DNA of 64,000 nucleotides from Gramella sp. Hel_I_59 (GCF_006714895.1 NZ_VFME01000001.1:2666001-2730000), one strand, 5' to 3'; shown: positions 46,010-55,120, counted from the stretch's first letter. Made by a program: numbers and translations. The notes: generated by a model not told the origin, from the sequence alone.

Positions 46010-46912
46010 TTAAGTAAGATCCTCCAAAGCTTTGGAAAGATTAGAGTATTTAAATTTATATCCATGTTCTTCTATCTTCTTACAACTTACCAGCTGACTG
46101 GAAAGAACGATCTGTGACATTTCGCCAAGCATGGTTTTAAGTACGAATTTTGGAACATTTGGAAGCCATAATGGTTTATTGAGTTGATCTGCCAATTGCT
46201 TGGTCATTTCTTTATTCGTTACCGGGTTTGGAGCAACCGCATTGTAAACTCCTGTAAGCTCTCTTTCTATAGCGTGAAGAAAAATACCGGCAAGGTCATC
46301 AAGGTGTATCCAGCTCTGCCATTGTTTACCACTTCCCAAAGGGGCTCCAACATTCATTTCTATAGGTTTTCTGACCTTCTCAAGCATTCCGCCTTTTTCG
46401 GATAGCACCAGACCAACACGAATTTTAGCTACATCTATTCCAAGGTTACTAAACCTGTCTGCCGCTGCCTCCCATTTCTTCACTACAATTCCTACAAAAT
46501 TATCTGCAAGCACTTCGTCATCCTCAAAGTATAATTTTTCCAGGGAGTCCGGATATTTCCCAATAGCGCTGGCAGAAATAAAATTTTCCACCTGGTGTTC
46601 GTTGTTCTTTAAGGTATCGTAAAGCAATGCCGCAGTTTCGGTCCTGCTCTTAATGATCGTCTCTTTGTATTCCGAAGTCCATTTTTCAGCAATACTGGCA
46701 CCTGCAAGATGAATGATTGTGGTAACACCATTAATACATTCCTTTTCTATCTCTTCAGACTTTGGATCCCAGTAAAAACCTTTGTAATCTTCCCTTTTTT
46801 CAATCTTCGATTTACTGGTGGTTAGATAATGTACTATCATGCCACTCTCTCTGCATAGATCGCTCAACCTGGAACCAATCATTCCAGTAGCTCCTGTAAT
46901 AAGTACTTTCAT
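46010..46912 (-). CDS. TIGR01777-type NAD(P)-dependent epimerase/SDR protein
   Basis: This 300-residue extended SDR protein has the dinucleotide loop LITGATGMIGSRL at 3-15. Family-specific stretches include STIIHLAGASIAEKW-like (TTIIHLAGASIAEKWT), SASAIGKYP and WIHLDDLAGIF. The C-terminal DUF1731 part follows (LWLPNVPKFVLKTMLGEM). Homologues (YfcH, plant SULA-like) have no fixed function, and some affect cell division. The catalytic Tyr-xxx-Lys appears as Y-PDS, so it may be inactive as an oxidoreductase. Confidence 0.88.
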   Translation of the reverse strand: MKVLITGATGMIGSRLSDLCRESGMIVHYLTTSKSKIEKREDYKGFYWDPKSEEIEKECINGVTTIIHLAGASIAEKWTSEYKETIIKSRTETAALLYDTLKNNEHQVENFISASAIGKYPDSLEKLYFEDDEVLADNFVGIVVKKWEAAADRFSNLGIDVAKIRVGLVLSEKGGMLEKVRKPIEMNVGAPLGSGKQWQSWIHLDDLAGIFLHAIERELTGVYNAVAPNPVTNKEMTKQLADQLNKPLWLPNVPKFVLKTMLGEMSQIVLSSQLVSCKKIEEHGYKFKYSNLSKALEDLT

Positions 46913-46985
46913 CTCTTTTTTGAAGAAATATACAACAGACTAAAGGCAGGTGTAGCAAAATTCTACAGGTTTAACGAGAATGCAG

Positions 46986-47660
46986 TTATAGTTTAACAGC
47001 TCTTAACATTTCACGCTTCCCCGGAGGTCCTGGTAATTTCTCTACGTGAAAACCAGCGGAAATCATAGCTCTACGAACACTCCCTTTGGCAGCATAGGTT
47101 ACAAGGACACCATTAGATCTTAGAGCCTTGTACATAGAATTAAAAATATCCTCACCCCATAGCTCAGGTTGAACTCTTGCGCCAAAAGCGTCAAAATACA
47201 CGAGGTCAAACTGGTTCGTCATATCGAGTTCCTGAAATGTTAGTTTATTCTTCAGTAGAGAAAATTTCTCGGTGATTGCGACTGAAATTTCCCAGGGAAT
47301 GGAATGTAGTTTTTTGAATTGGTCTTCAGCTGAAGTAGCGTCGGCCGCCTCTGGATAATTAAGCATTTCAATTTCTGAAGTAATTACGGGATATGCTTCT
47401 ACTCCTGTATAGTTTATCTGAAGGTCTAGACGATTGGATTCTAAAAGAGTTAAAAAAGCATTTAGTCCGGTTCCAAAACCAATCTCAAGAATTTCCAGTG
47501 GTCTCTTTGAATTTGATTCCAACCAGTGATGTAATCCCATTTTAAGAAAAACGTGCCTGGCTTCCTGAATAGCACCATGTTTGGAATGGTATTGTTCATC
47601 CCATTCCGGTAAATGTATGGTCACGGAACCATCGCTGGTTTTAATGATCTTTCTTTCCAA
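46986..47660 (-). CDS. mnmD: tRNA (mnm5s2U34) methyltransferase MnmD
   Basis: This 224-residue protein has HVFLKMGLHHWLE, motif I LEIGFGTGLNAFLTL near 57-71 and YFDAFGARVQPELW near 155-168, all typical of the MnmC2/MnmD domain. It transfers a methyl group to nm5U34 in tRNA. As in many non-enterobacterial genomes, the oxidase half of MnmC is absent. It is 1 nt downstream of the DUF4920 gene. Confidence 0.9.
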   Translation of the reverse strand: MERKIIKTSDGSVTIHLPEWDEQYHSKHGAIQEARHVFLKMGLHHWLESNSKRPLEILEIGFGTGLNAFLTLLESNRLDLQINYTGVEAYPVITSEIEMLNYPEAADATSAEDQFKKLHSIPWEISVAITEKFSLLKNKLTFQELDMTNQFDLVYFDAFGARVQPELWGEDIFNSMYKALRSNGVLVTYAAKGSVRRAMISAGFHVEKLPGPPGKREMLRAVKL

Positions 47661-47661
47661 A

Positions 47662-48168
47662 TTATTTTTTTATTAAAACACCATCAGCTGTAAAACCAAA
47701 TTTTTTCACAGGTTCGCGAATCGCCATTACCTCATCAATAGATTTGCCAGCATCCTCAGCGTAATGACGTTGCTCTTCTACACTTGTTTCTTCAATAAAT
47801 GCCTTACCACGAACAATCACATCTTTACCCATAGCATCCTTTGGAACAAAGAAGCCATAATTTTCAAATTTCACCATTACATCATCCACTCCGGGTAACT
47901 CCAGAACCATCCAACAGCCTTTACTCTGACAGACACTATTAATTTTGGTATCAAATTTCACATCGATAGTGTCTCCCCCTCGCAAACTTTCATATTTTTC
48001 CAGCATAACTGATGAGGAGAAAGTGCCTTTAGGACTAATTTCCTGGCCATATGATTCATAATTAGCTTCAACATTATCTTCTAATAAAGCTTCAGCTTCA
48101 TCATTATCTTTTTTTCGATCGCAGGATAAAAGACAAAAAAAAGCAAGAATAAATGCAAATTTTTTCAT
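47662..48168 (-). CDS. DUF4920 lipoprotein
   Basis: The predicted 168-residue precursor begins MKKFAFILAFFCLLSCDRKK, a lipoprotein signal with Cys at about 16. I chose the ATG at 48168 because a -7 element at 48198-48205 would put the transcript start near 48191, and the longer frame adds nothing useful. The DUF4920 core follows: VMLEKYESLRGGDTID, VCQSKGCWMVL with a Cys pair, and FFVPKDAMGKDVIVRG. Function is unknown; the Cys pair could bind metal. Confidence 0.88.
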   Translation of the reverse strand: MKKFAFILAFFCLLSCDRKKDNDEAEALLEDNVEANYESYGQEISPKGTFSSSVMLEKYESLRGGDTIDVKFDTKINSVCQSKGCWMVLELPGVDDVMVKFENYGFFVPKDAMGKDVIVRGKAFIEETSVEEQRHYAEDAGKSIDEVMAIREPVKKFGFTADGVLIKK

Positions 48169-48197
48169 GATTATATATCTAAACAAAGGTTAGTCTT

Positions 48198-48205
48198 CAA
48201 ATTTA
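48198..48205 (-). promoter_or_regulatory. Putative -7 promoter element for DUF4920-mnmD
   Basis: The minus strand reads TAAATTTG, an exact TAnnTTTG match 30 nt before the ATG at 48168. It is back to back with the rightward element at 48242. Confidence 0.5.
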
Positions 48206-48241
48206 CCAAAACTTTAGATTTTCGTTCTGCTAATATTTCGG

Positions 48242-48249
48242 TAAATTTG
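48242..48249 (+). promoter_or_regulatory. Putative -7 promoter element for ilvE
   Basis: TAAATTTG matches TAnnTTTG. The transcript would start near 48256. This excludes the TTG at 48247 as start and supports the ATG at 48283. Confidence 0.5.
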
Positions 48250-48282
48250 CGCAATAATACACCAACTACTAAACATCAACTA

Positions 48283-49332
48283 ATGATAGAGATACAAAAG
48301 ACTACCGAATCTAAAATAGACAAGACTAATTTTGATAATCTAGCTTTCGGACAGGTTTTCTCAGATCATATGATGGAATGTGATTATAAAAATGGTGCGT
48401 GGCAAAAACCTATTATCAGACCTTATGGACCTTTGTCTTTAGAGCCTTCAGCGCGTGTTTTTCATTATGGACAGGCTGTATTCGAGGGAATGAAGGCTTA
48501 TAAGGATAAAGATGACCGTATCTGGCTTTTTAGACCAGAGCAAAATTTTGAGAGGATCAATAAATCCAGTGCGCGAATGGCAATTCCTGAGTTTCCGAAG
48601 GAATATTTCTTTGAGGCGCTGGAAGAACTATTGAAGTTAGATAAAGATTGGATCAAGAAAGGTTTTGGAAATAGTTTATATCTAAGACCGTTCGTGATCG
48701 CTACAGAGGCAGGTGTTTCAGCTTCCGCAGCAAAAGAATATAAATTTATGATCATTTGTTCTCCGGCACAGGCTTATTACAGCGGTGAAGTGAGAGTGAA
48801 ATTTTCAGAAAAATATAGCAGAGCTGCAGATGGTGGAGTTGGATTCGCTAAGGCTGCCGGTAATTACGGAGCACAGTTCTACCCTACCAATCTTGCTAAA
48901 GAAGAAGGTTTTCAGCAAATCATCTGGACCGATGCCAATTCTCATGAATATCTTGAAGAGGCTGGTACAATGAATATTTTCTTTAGAATTGGTAACAAGC
49001 TCGTAACTGCACCAACAAACGACCGGATTCTTGATGGGGTGACCAGAAAGAGTGTTCTAAAACTTGCGGAAGAGAACAATATTGAAGTAGAAGTACGCAG
49101 AGTTAGCGTTCAGGAGATCGTTGAAGCTGCCAGAAAAGGAGAGTTAAAAGAAATGTTTGGATCTGGAACGGCGACAGTGATCAATCCAATTGCTGGCTTC
49201 GGCTATAAAGAAGAAAAGTTTGAATTACCAAAGATGGATGATTCTTATGCCAGTTTTTTTAAGGATACACTTATGAAAATTCAGTATAACGAAGCTGAAG
49301 ATCTTTACAACTGGACTTACGAGGTAAAATAA
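48283..49332 (+). CDS. ilvE: Branched-chain amino-acid aminotransferase
   Basis: This 349-residue PLP enzyme of fold type IV has ARVFHYGQAVFEGMKAY near 45-61, the PLP lysine in AKAAGNYGAQF near 185-195 and EEAGTMNIFF. It interconverts Val, Leu and Ile with their keto acids. This feeds branched-chain acyl-CoA pools, relevant to the isobutyryl-CoA mutase-like protein at 59263. A terminator follows. Confidence 0.95.
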   Translation: MIEIQKTTESKIDKTNFDNLAFGQVFSDHMMECDYKNGAWQKPIIRPYGPLSLEPSARVFHYGQAVFEGMKAYKDKDDRIWLFRPEQNFERINKSSARMAIPEFPKEYFFEALEELLKLDKDWIKKGFGNSLYLRPFVIATEAGVSASAAKEYKFMIICSPAQAYYSGEVRVKFSEKYSRAADGGVGFAKAAGNYGAQFYPTNLAKEEGFQQIIWTDANSHEYLEEAGTMNIFFRIGNKLVTAPTNDRILDGVTRKSVLKLAEENNIEVEVRRVSVQEIVEAARKGELKEMFGSGTATVINPIAGFGYKEEKFELPKMDDSYASFFKDTLMKIQYNEAEDLYNWTYEVK

Positions 49333-49358
49333 GATTCCTCTAAACAGTAATGATATAC

Positions 49359-49395
49359 GATCCCGGAAGTTTTCTTTCGGGATTTTCATTTTTCT
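49359..49395 (+). terminator. Terminator after ilvE
   Basis: ATCCCG (49360-49365) pairs with CGGGAT (49378-49383), with partly paired bases inside, followed by TTTTCATTTTT. The tail overlaps the stop codon of the convergent MazG-like gene. Confidence 0.75.
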
Positions 49396-49772
49396 AGGAT
49401 CTTACCTATCTCAGGTTTAAAGTAATTACCTCCTTTCAGGACCTTTCCATCCTCTCTATAAACTGGCTCACCGTTTTCATCCAGTTTACTCATATTACTT
49501 CGCTGGATCTCTTCAAAAACTTCTTCGATCTTATGCTGCATACCATGTTCGAGAATTGTACCACACAATATATAGAGCATATCTCCTAAAGCATCTGCGA
49601 CCTCAATAAGATTTCCGCTATTGGATGCCTCCAGATACTCCTCGTTCTCTTCCTTCATTAAATGAAAACGCAAGAGGTTCTTTGCCTTTCCAAGATTGGC
49701 CTCTGGCTTCTGTTTAACGCCAAGACCAAATGCAGAATGAAACTCTTCCACAGCAGCAATAGCTTTCTTCAT
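49386..49772 (-). CDS. MazG/PRA-PH-like nucleoside triphosphate pyrophosphohydrolase
   Basis: This 128-residue all-alpha protein has MKEENEEYLEAS near 42-53 and EVADALGDMLYIL near 61-73, the EExxE...ExxD metal site of the MazG/phosphoribosyl-ATP pyrophosphohydrolase superfamily. The start at 49772 is chosen because the longer frame overlaps the divergent gene and its -7 element at 49794. It probably hydrolyses a (d)NTP or a related metabolite. The substrate is unknown. Confidence 0.85.
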   Translation of the reverse strand: MKKAIAAVEEFHSAFGLGVKQKPEANLGKAKNLLRFHLMKEENEEYLEASNSGNLIEVADALGDMLYILCGTILEHGMQHKIEEVFEEIQRSNMSKLDENGEPVYREDGKVLKGGNYFKPEIGKILEK

Positions 49773-49793
49773 GATTAGAATGTTTAAAAAGTT

Positions 49794-49801
49794 TAACTTT
49801 G
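49794..49801 (+). promoter_or_regulatory. Putative -7 promoter element for the 62-residue membrane protein
   Basis: TAACTTTG matches TAnnTTTG and lies 16 nt before the ATG at 49818, giving a leader of about 10 nt. Confidence 0.5.
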
Positions 49802-49817
49802 CTGAAAAATTAACTAA

Positions 49818-50006
49818 ATGTTTTCTACCGGACAACTTATATTCGCTGCCTTTTTCGTGGTAGCATTTATCATCGTTATGATCATTAGTTACCGAAAGGA
49901 TCTGAAACTGCATAAAAAATACTACAAAGGAAGTCTGATGGTACTACTAGCCTTCATCGCTTTTATTGTCATTTTATTCATAATCAAGACACAGCTGAAT
50001 CATTGA
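49818..50006 (+). CDS. Small two-helix membrane protein
   Basis: This 62-residue protein has two membrane helices (about 7-23 and 41-57) joined by a basic loop (SYRKDLKLHKKYYKG), so both ends should lie outside the cytoplasm. It has its own -7 element and is divergent from the MazG-like gene. No named family is recognised. Confidence 0.75.
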   Translation: MFSTGQLIFAAFFVVAFIIVMIISYRKDLKLHKKYYKGSLMVLLAFIAFIVILFIIKTQLNH

Positions 50007-50059
50007 TTCTTGCAACCACTCCAAAATAATTATATTAGTCTCCAATAATCCCAGTCATC

Positions 50060-51115
50060 ATGAAAATTCTTAAATACCTGTTTTTCTTACTATTAATCAT
50101 ATTTATTGGAGCGTCCATTTATATCGCGACCAAAGATGGAAGTTATCAGGTTCAGGAACAGCGCATGATCGCAGCTCCACAAGAAGTTCTTTATGATGAG
50201 GTAAATGACCTTACTACATGGAAAGAATGGGAACCATGGTCGAATGGTGCTGAAGACATGATCATCAATTATGGTGATAAGACCATTGGCGAGGGTGCGA
50301 ATTATGAATGGAGTAGTGAAGAAATGGGTGATGGTTCGCTGGTGACCACGAAGGCCAACCCTCATAGTAGCATTGAGCAAAAAGTTACCTTCAAGACAAC
50401 TTTTGGAGAAAGTACCAGTGATATCTCCTGGTCTTTTGAAAAACAAAATGACAGTATCTTAACTACCTGGACCTTAAAGGGTGATCAAACTTTTCTTGAA
50501 AAAGCAGCATTTTTATTTGAAGATGAAAGTATGACTCAGCGATTACAGCCGGTATTCAAACAGGGAATGGATAATCTTGAAGAGCAGATAAGAAAGGAGA
50601 TCGAAAGTTATACGATCAATGTGGACGGAGTGACTCAACACGGTGGAGGTTATTATCTTTATATCACTACTGCGAGCCGACTTTCCCAAATTGCGGGTAA
50701 AATGGAGGATATGACCAATGACGTGAGCAACTTTATGAATTCTAATAATATTGAAATGACCGGAAAACCTTTTATTCTTTTCAATGAAAGAAATGAAGAT
50801 AGAGGTACCGCCATTTATTCGGCAGCCTATTTTACTCCGAGTGAAGTGATCACACCTCAGGACAGCCAGGTTCTGAACGGTTTTATGCCGAATCAAAAAA
50901 CGTTGAAAACCACTTTAAAAGGTGATTATGAATATTTGCAGGAAGCCTGGGATGCGGCTTACCAGTATATTCAGGAGAACGACCTGGTAGTAATGGAAGA
51001 TGCAGAGTTCTTCCAGGTACACGTTACCGGACCAAAGGACAATGCCAATCCAGCCGAATGGATCACTCATTTGTACATTCCACTGGGAGAAAAAGAAACA
51101 GCATTAGATGATTAA
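50060..51115 (+). CDS. SRPBCC (START-like) domain fused to GyrI-like ligand-binding domain
   Basis: This 351-residue protein has an N-terminal membrane helix (about 4-21). An SRPBCC fold follows at about 30-180 (MIAAPQEVLYDEVNDLTTWKEW is the family entry). A GyrI-like/AraC-effector domain then covers 190-351 (GGGYYLYIT, EWITHLYIPLG). Both domains bind hydrophobic small molecules. The anchor suggests it acts at the membrane. Its 3' end overlaps the fluoride-channel gene by 8 nt. Confidence 0.82.
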   Translation: MKILKYLFFLLLIIFIGASIYIATKDGSYQVQEQRMIAAPQEVLYDEVNDLTTWKEWEPWSNGAEDMIINYGDKTIGEGANYEWSSEEMGDGSLVTTKANPHSSIEQKVTFKTTFGESTSDISWSFEKQNDSILTTWTLKGDQTFLEKAAFLFEDESMTQRLQPVFKQGMDNLEEQIRKEIESYTINVDGVTQHGGGYYLYITTASRLSQIAGKMEDMTNDVSNFMNSNNIEMTGKPFILFNERNEDRGTAIYSAAYFTPSEVITPQDSQVLNGFMPNQKTLKTTLKGDYEYLQEAWDAAYQYIQENDLVVMEDAEFFQVHVTGPKDNANPAEWITHLYIPLGEKETALDD

Positions 51116-51479
51116 AAACCTGCTACTCGTTTTTCTTGGAGGTGGTTTAGGATCCAGTCTGCGATATTTGGTAAGCAAGTATTTAAATGACGGCGGAGTT
51201 ATTCCCCAGGGAACTTTAGTAGTTAATGTTCTGGGTAGTTTTTTGCTAGGGCTTGCCCTTGGATGGCTTATTAGACAGGATATGCTTAATCATCCTTTAT
51301 ACTTTCTTATAGCCATTGGTTTTTGTGGTGGCTTCACTACCTTCAGCACCTTTTCATTTGAAAATTTCAACATGATAAAATCTGGTGATTATATTTCATT
51401 CTCTATATACTTTCTAGGTAGTATCATCTTAGGAATTATCGCGATATTCCTCGGAATTATCCTTTCCAGACTTTTTTAA
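51108..51479 (+). CDS. crcB: Fluoride ion channel CrcB/FluC
   Basis: This 123-residue protein has four membrane helices. It shows the Fluc signatures GGGLGSSLRYLVS near 12-24, VVNVLGSFLLG near 39-49 and GFCGGFTTFSTFSFE near 72-86 (the Phe-box and TTFSTF loop). It exports fluoride as a dimer. No fluoride riboswitch is visible before it, and it is translated in overlap with the upstream SRPBCC gene. A terminator follows. Confidence 0.95.
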   Translation: MIKNLLLVFLGGGLGSSLRYLVSKYLNDGGVIPQGTLVVNVLGSFLLGLALGWLIRQDMLNHPLYFLIAIGFCGGFTTFSTFSFENFNMIKSGDYISFSIYFLGSIILGIIAIFLGIILSRLF

Positions 51480-51526
51480 GCGATTTTTAGATACATATAT
51501 TTCGATTTTAAACTTTTTATTTAAAT

Positions 51527-51553
51527 ACCCCTAAATTTATAGGGGTGTTTTTT
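51527..51553 (+). terminator. Terminator after crcB
   Basis: ACCCCTA (51527-51533) pairs with TAGGGGT (51540-51546), followed by a run of T's to 51553. Confidence 0.85.
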
Positions 51554-51643
51554 ATTTATATCGTAAAAGTTGGTAGACGACCCGTATTTTAACAGGGTCT
51601 GTTAAAGTTTTTAATAACTTTAAACCTCTCTTAATCAACATTT

Positions 51644-51982
51644 ATGAAAAAAATTGAAGCAATTATTCGCAAGTCTGAGTTTGACAAGACCAAAGCAGCC
51701 CTGCACTCAATTGGAGTTACGTTTTTTAGCTACTGGGATGTTACCGGAGTTGGTAATGAAAAGGTAGGTCATGTTTATCGAGGTGTATCCTATAGCACCG
51801 CAGATATTCAACGAAGATACCTGTCTATCGTAGTTACAGACAGTTTCATGGACAAAACCATAGAAACATTAATGGAAGCTGCATATACCGGCAGTGTGGG
51901 AGATGGAAAGATCTTCGTGTCCACAATTGATGAAGCCTACCGAATAAGAACCAAGGAAAAAGGTTCAGAATCACTCAAGTAA
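51644..51982 (+). CDS. P-II family nitrogen regulatory protein
   Basis: This 112-residue protein starts KKIEAIIRKSEFDKTKAAL, the P-II beta-alpha opening, and continues with a T-loop reading GVGNEKVGHVYRG. GSVGDGKIFV marks the ATP/2-oxoglutarate C-terminal signature. It is immediately upstream of amtB, so it is a GlnK-like partner gating ammonium import. The T-loop keeps the Tyr-Arg-Gly end used to plug AmtB (VYRG). Confidence 0.92.
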   Translation: MKKIEAIIRKSEFDKTKAALHSIGVTFFSYWDVTGVGNEKVGHVYRGVSYSTADIQRRYLSIVVTDSFMDKTIETLMEAAYTGSVGDGKIFVSTIDEAYRIRTKEKGSESLK

Positions 51983-52009
51983 AAACTACAATCTCAACAG
52001 TAACTTATT

Positions 52010-53236
52010 ATGGAAGGAATATTAACTATCAATAACGTATGGATGATGATCTGTACGGCACTCGTTTTCTTTATGCACATGGGCTTTGCTCTTTTGGAGA
52101 TAGGTCTTACTAGGCAAAAGAATACAATCAACATATTATTTAAGAACCTGTTTATTATCACTGTAGGTCTCTTACTATATTGCCTGCTTGGATTCAATTT
52201 GATGTATCCGGGAGAGTTCAATGGATATTTTGGTTTTGCAGGCTTTGGACTGGATAGTCCTCTAGTCGATGGAAGCCTCGATCTGGCATACAGCGAAGGC
52301 TATACATATTGGACAGATTTCCTATTCCAGGGAATGTTTGCAGCCACCGCAGCAACTATTGTATCTGGTGCAGTAGCCGAAAGGATCAAACTAAACAGTT
52401 TTATGATCTTTGTAATTCTCTATGTGGGGATTGTATATCCAATAGCCGGTTCCTGGAAATGGGGTGGCGGATTCCTTGATGAAATGGGATTCTATGATTT
52501 CGCTGGTTCAACTCTTGTTCATTCAGTTGGTGGATGGGCAGCTCTGGTTGCAATTTATCTTTTAGGAGCAAGAATTGGAAAATTCAAAGATGGTAAAATT
52601 GGAGCTTTTCCTGGTCATTCCATGCCTTTTGCCACTGCAGGAGTTTTAATCTTATGGTTAGGATGGTTTGGGTTTAATGGAGGTTCTGTACTTTCTGCAG
52701 ATCCAGAACTAACCTCTTTAACCCTGGTAACAACCTGTCTTGCAGCAGCAGCAGGTGGAGTAGCATCCTTTATATTCTCCAGCATCCTTTATAAGAACTA
52801 CGATATTACTATGTTTCTAAACGGTATTCTTGGTGGACTGGTAGGAATCACTGCTGGTGCAGACCAGATGTCCCCAACAGATGCAATTCTTATTGGTGCG
52901 ATCGCCGGTGTCATTATCGTAATGGGAGTTGCGCTCATTGACAAATTGAAACTGGATGATCCTGTAGGTGCCGTAGCCGTTCATTTGATCTGCGGAATAT
53001 GGGGAACCCTTGCCGTTGGCATCTTCGGAAATATGGCTGGGATAGATCAGTTCATCACCCAGCTTATTGGTGTTGGGGCTTATGCCGTCTTCTGTATTGT
53101 GACCTCATTTATCATATTCTATGTTCTGAAGCTTACTCTTGGACTAAGAGTTTCAGCAAAAGAAGAAACTGAAGGTCTGGACATTCATGAACATGGTATG
53201 GATGCATATCCAGATTTCGGACTAAATCAAAAATAA
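52010..53236 (+). CDS. amtB: Ammonium transporter (Amt family)
   Basis: This 408-residue protein has about eleven membrane helices. Amt features include FALLEIGLTRQKNTINI near the N-terminus, FAGSTLVHSVGG (first pore His) and VAVHLICGIWG (second pore His). It passes ammonium into the cell and is gated by the P-II protein encoded 27 nt upstream. The C-terminal cytoplasmic tail contains GLDIHEHGMDAYPDFG, as in other Amt proteins. Confidence 0.95.
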   Translation: MEGILTINNVWMMICTALVFFMHMGFALLEIGLTRQKNTINILFKNLFIITVGLLLYCLLGFNLMYPGEFNGYFGFAGFGLDSPLVDGSLDLAYSEGYTYWTDFLFQGMFAATAATIVSGAVAERIKLNSFMIFVILYVGIVYPIAGSWKWGGGFLDEMGFYDFAGSTLVHSVGGWAALVAIYLLGARIGKFKDGKIGAFPGHSMPFATAGVLILWLGWFGFNGGSVLSADPELTSLTLVTTCLAAAAGGVASFIFSSILYKNYDITMFLNGILGGLVGITAGADQMSPTDAILIGAIAGVIIVMGVALIDKLKLDDPVGAVAVHLICGIWGTLAVGIFGNMAGIDQFITQLIGVGAYAVFCIVTSFIIFYVLKLTLGLRVSAKEETEGLDIHEHGMDAYPDFGLNQK

Positions 53237-53252
53237 CAGCTAAAAATAGAAA

Positions 53253-53276
53253 CGGAGCGTTCCTCCAAACGCTCCG
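53253..53276 (+). promoter_or_regulatory. Hairpin between amtB and the porin gene
   Basis: CGGAGCGTT (53253-53261) pairs perfectly with AACGCTCCG (53268-53276) across a 6-nt loop. No T-run follows, so it is not a standard terminator. It may attenuate transcription or protect the 3' end of the glnK-amtB mRNA. Confidence 0.65.
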
Positions 53277-53358
53277 CTATATAATTGCTAAACTTTAAAA
53301 TTCATTCAGTAATACCGTCGCTAAACGAATACACTAACAATGTTTTAATCTTAAAATT

Positions 53359-54459
53359 ATGCATGCAATTACATTTTCAAAATTAATAAAAATCTTCATT
53401 GTACCATGCTTCTTATTCTTCTCATTTAGCTTGCAGGCTCAGGAAGATGAAACCGAAGAAACCTCAAAATTCAGTATTAGCGGAAGTGTTGATGCTTACT
53501 TCAGAACAAATTTTAATGGTCTTAACCAATCTGAAGAAATCGTAGGTGGAGACGCCGTTACTTTGGACCCTGCTGCTCCCGCAACATCTTTTGCCAATGA
53601 TCCCGGTTTTGCCATTGGAATGGCAAATGTGATCCTGGGATACGAAAATGATAAAGTCGGCTTTCTGGCAGATCTGGTATTTGGACCCCGAGGTGAAGAT
53701 GCTGTATTTCTCTCCCAGGGTTCTGCACAAATTGTAAATCAGTTATACGCTTACTATAAAGTGAATGATGCACTAAAATTTACGCTTGGTAACTGGAATA
53801 CCTACCTTGGTTACGAGGTTATTTCTCCGGTAGCGAATTTCAATTATTCTACCTCTTATATGTTCTCCTACGGCCCTTTCTCCCACACTGGAATCAAAGC
53901 CGACTTTAGCTTTGACGATAACTGGACCGGGATGCTAGCCATCATGAACCCTACAGATTATACTGAATATAACCCTATCGGGAAATATAGTTTTGGAGGC
54001 CAATTAGGTTATAGTGTGGACGGTGGAAGTGCCTTTCTGAATCTTCTCTATGGTGAGCAATCACTATCAGATGACAGTTTATTTCAAATAGATCTAACTA
54101 CAGGTTGGGATTTAACCGACAGCTTCTACCTTGGATTGAATACTACTTACCAGGATACTGATGGTACAGGTTTTTATGGTGCAGCAATCTATCCGCAACT
54201 TTCATTTACAGATAATTTTGGTCTTGGGTTAAGAGCTGAGTATTTTAAAGAACTGGAAGACGGAGGCGTTGTTTATGGAGCAGACACCAGTATTACTGCT
54301 TTCACGCTAACCGGAAGTTACCAGACCGGCGGACTCATCATCAAACCTGAATTGCGTCTGGATAGCGTCTCAGATGATTTCCCGGCATTTCTGGATCGGG
54401 ACCTAAAACCAAATAGTGATCTGGCTTCCTTTCTGGTCGCTGCTATCTATGCATTCTAG
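53359..54459 (+). CDS. Outer-membrane porin (BBP2/OmpL-like)
   Basis: This 366-residue precursor has signal peptide IFIVPCFLFFSFSLQAQ. An acidic linker follows, then a beta-barrel with regularly spaced aromatic strands (SISGSVDAYFRTNF; final SFLVAAIYAF). It resembles the putative beta-barrel porin-2 family often found beside amtB in Bacteroidota. A role in uptake of nitrogen compounds is inferred from the neighbours. Its stop overlaps the DUF1684 gene by 4 nt. Confidence 0.82.
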   Translation: MHAITFSKLIKIFIVPCFLFFSFSLQAQEDETEETSKFSISGSVDAYFRTNFNGLNQSEEIVGGDAVTLDPAAPATSFANDPGFAIGMANVILGYENDKVGFLADLVFGPRGEDAVFLSQGSAQIVNQLYAYYKVNDALKFTLGNWNTYLGYEVISPVANFNYSTSYMFSYGPFSHTGIKADFSFDDNWTGMLAIMNPTDYTEYNPIGKYSFGGQLGYSVDGGSAFLNLLYGEQSLSDDSLFQIDLTTGWDLTDSFYLGLNTTYQDTDGTGFYGAAIYPQLSFTDNFGLGLRAEYFKELEDGGVVYGADTSITAFTLTGSYQTGGLIIKPELRLDSVSDDFPAFLDRDLKPNSDLASFLVAAIYAF

Positions 54460-55070
54460 TTTTTAGCGAACTTTTTAACACCGGCCGGTATTGATGTTTC
54501 CAGATGATTCTCCTTAGGAGGAATGGGACAGGAATACCGGCCGCTGTATGCGCAGTAAGGATTATATGCCCTATTAAAATCTATAGTTACTGTCTTCTCT
54601 TCAGGAATACTGAAGTCTATATATCTACCTCCAACATAAGTTGAAATTCCGTTAGTCTCATCTGTAAAGGGCAGGAACAAATAATCGAAATATTCAGGAT
54701 CTGATCTCAGACTCTGATTTTGATATAAATTCAGCATAAATTCTTTTCCCTTCAGTTCAAAATAAAGCTCTCCATATTTCACATAGGTTGAAGTCCTGGA
54801 AGTGCTTGTCTGCATTTCAAAAGGAGATTCCGATGGAGTTCGAATAAATTCTGCTTCAACGATATAGGTAGTATCGATGACAAAAAATTCCAGCCCATCA
54901 AAATTTTCCAGGTCTTCCTTTTCTAGTGGAGATTCTTCGAAATCTCTAAAATCTTCATTTAACTGCACTTGATACTCTTCCGAAGCTTTTACGGCGTCCA
55001 GCACCTGAGCCTGTAATATCGAGGATATGGAAAGAACAAGGATAATAGCGAAATTTCTGAATAAAGACAT
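54456..55070 (-). CDS. DUF1684 protein, exported
   Basis: This 204-residue precursor has signal peptide IILVLSISSILQAQ. Conserved DUF1684 stretches include FRDFEESPL, TSTYVKYGELYFEL, LFLPFTDETNG and YNPYCAYSGRYSCPIPP. The last is a Cys-containing PP motif diagnostic of the family. Function is unknown. It converges on the porin gene with a 4-nt CTAG overlap. Confidence 0.9.
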   Translation of the reverse strand: MSLFRNFAIILVLSISSILQAQVLDAVKASEEYQVQLNEDFRDFEESPLEKEDLENFDGLEFFVIDTTYIVEAEFIRTPSESPFEMQTSTSRTSTYVKYGELYFELKGKEFMLNLYQNQSLRSDPEYFDYLFLPFTDETNGISTYVGGRYIDFSIPEEKTVTIDFNRAYNPYCAYSGRYSCPIPPKENHLETSIPAGVKKFAKN

Positions 55071-55120
55071 GTGATGTATTTAATTCCCAAAATAACCAAT
55101 ATCTACCAGAAAAATTGAAG

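Noticed and set aside
51480..51643. Fluoride riboswitch or small RNA near crcB
   Set aside because: The region lies downstream of crcB. It contains only an intrinsic terminator and the P-II leader, and no fluoride-aptamer pseudoknot was recognised.
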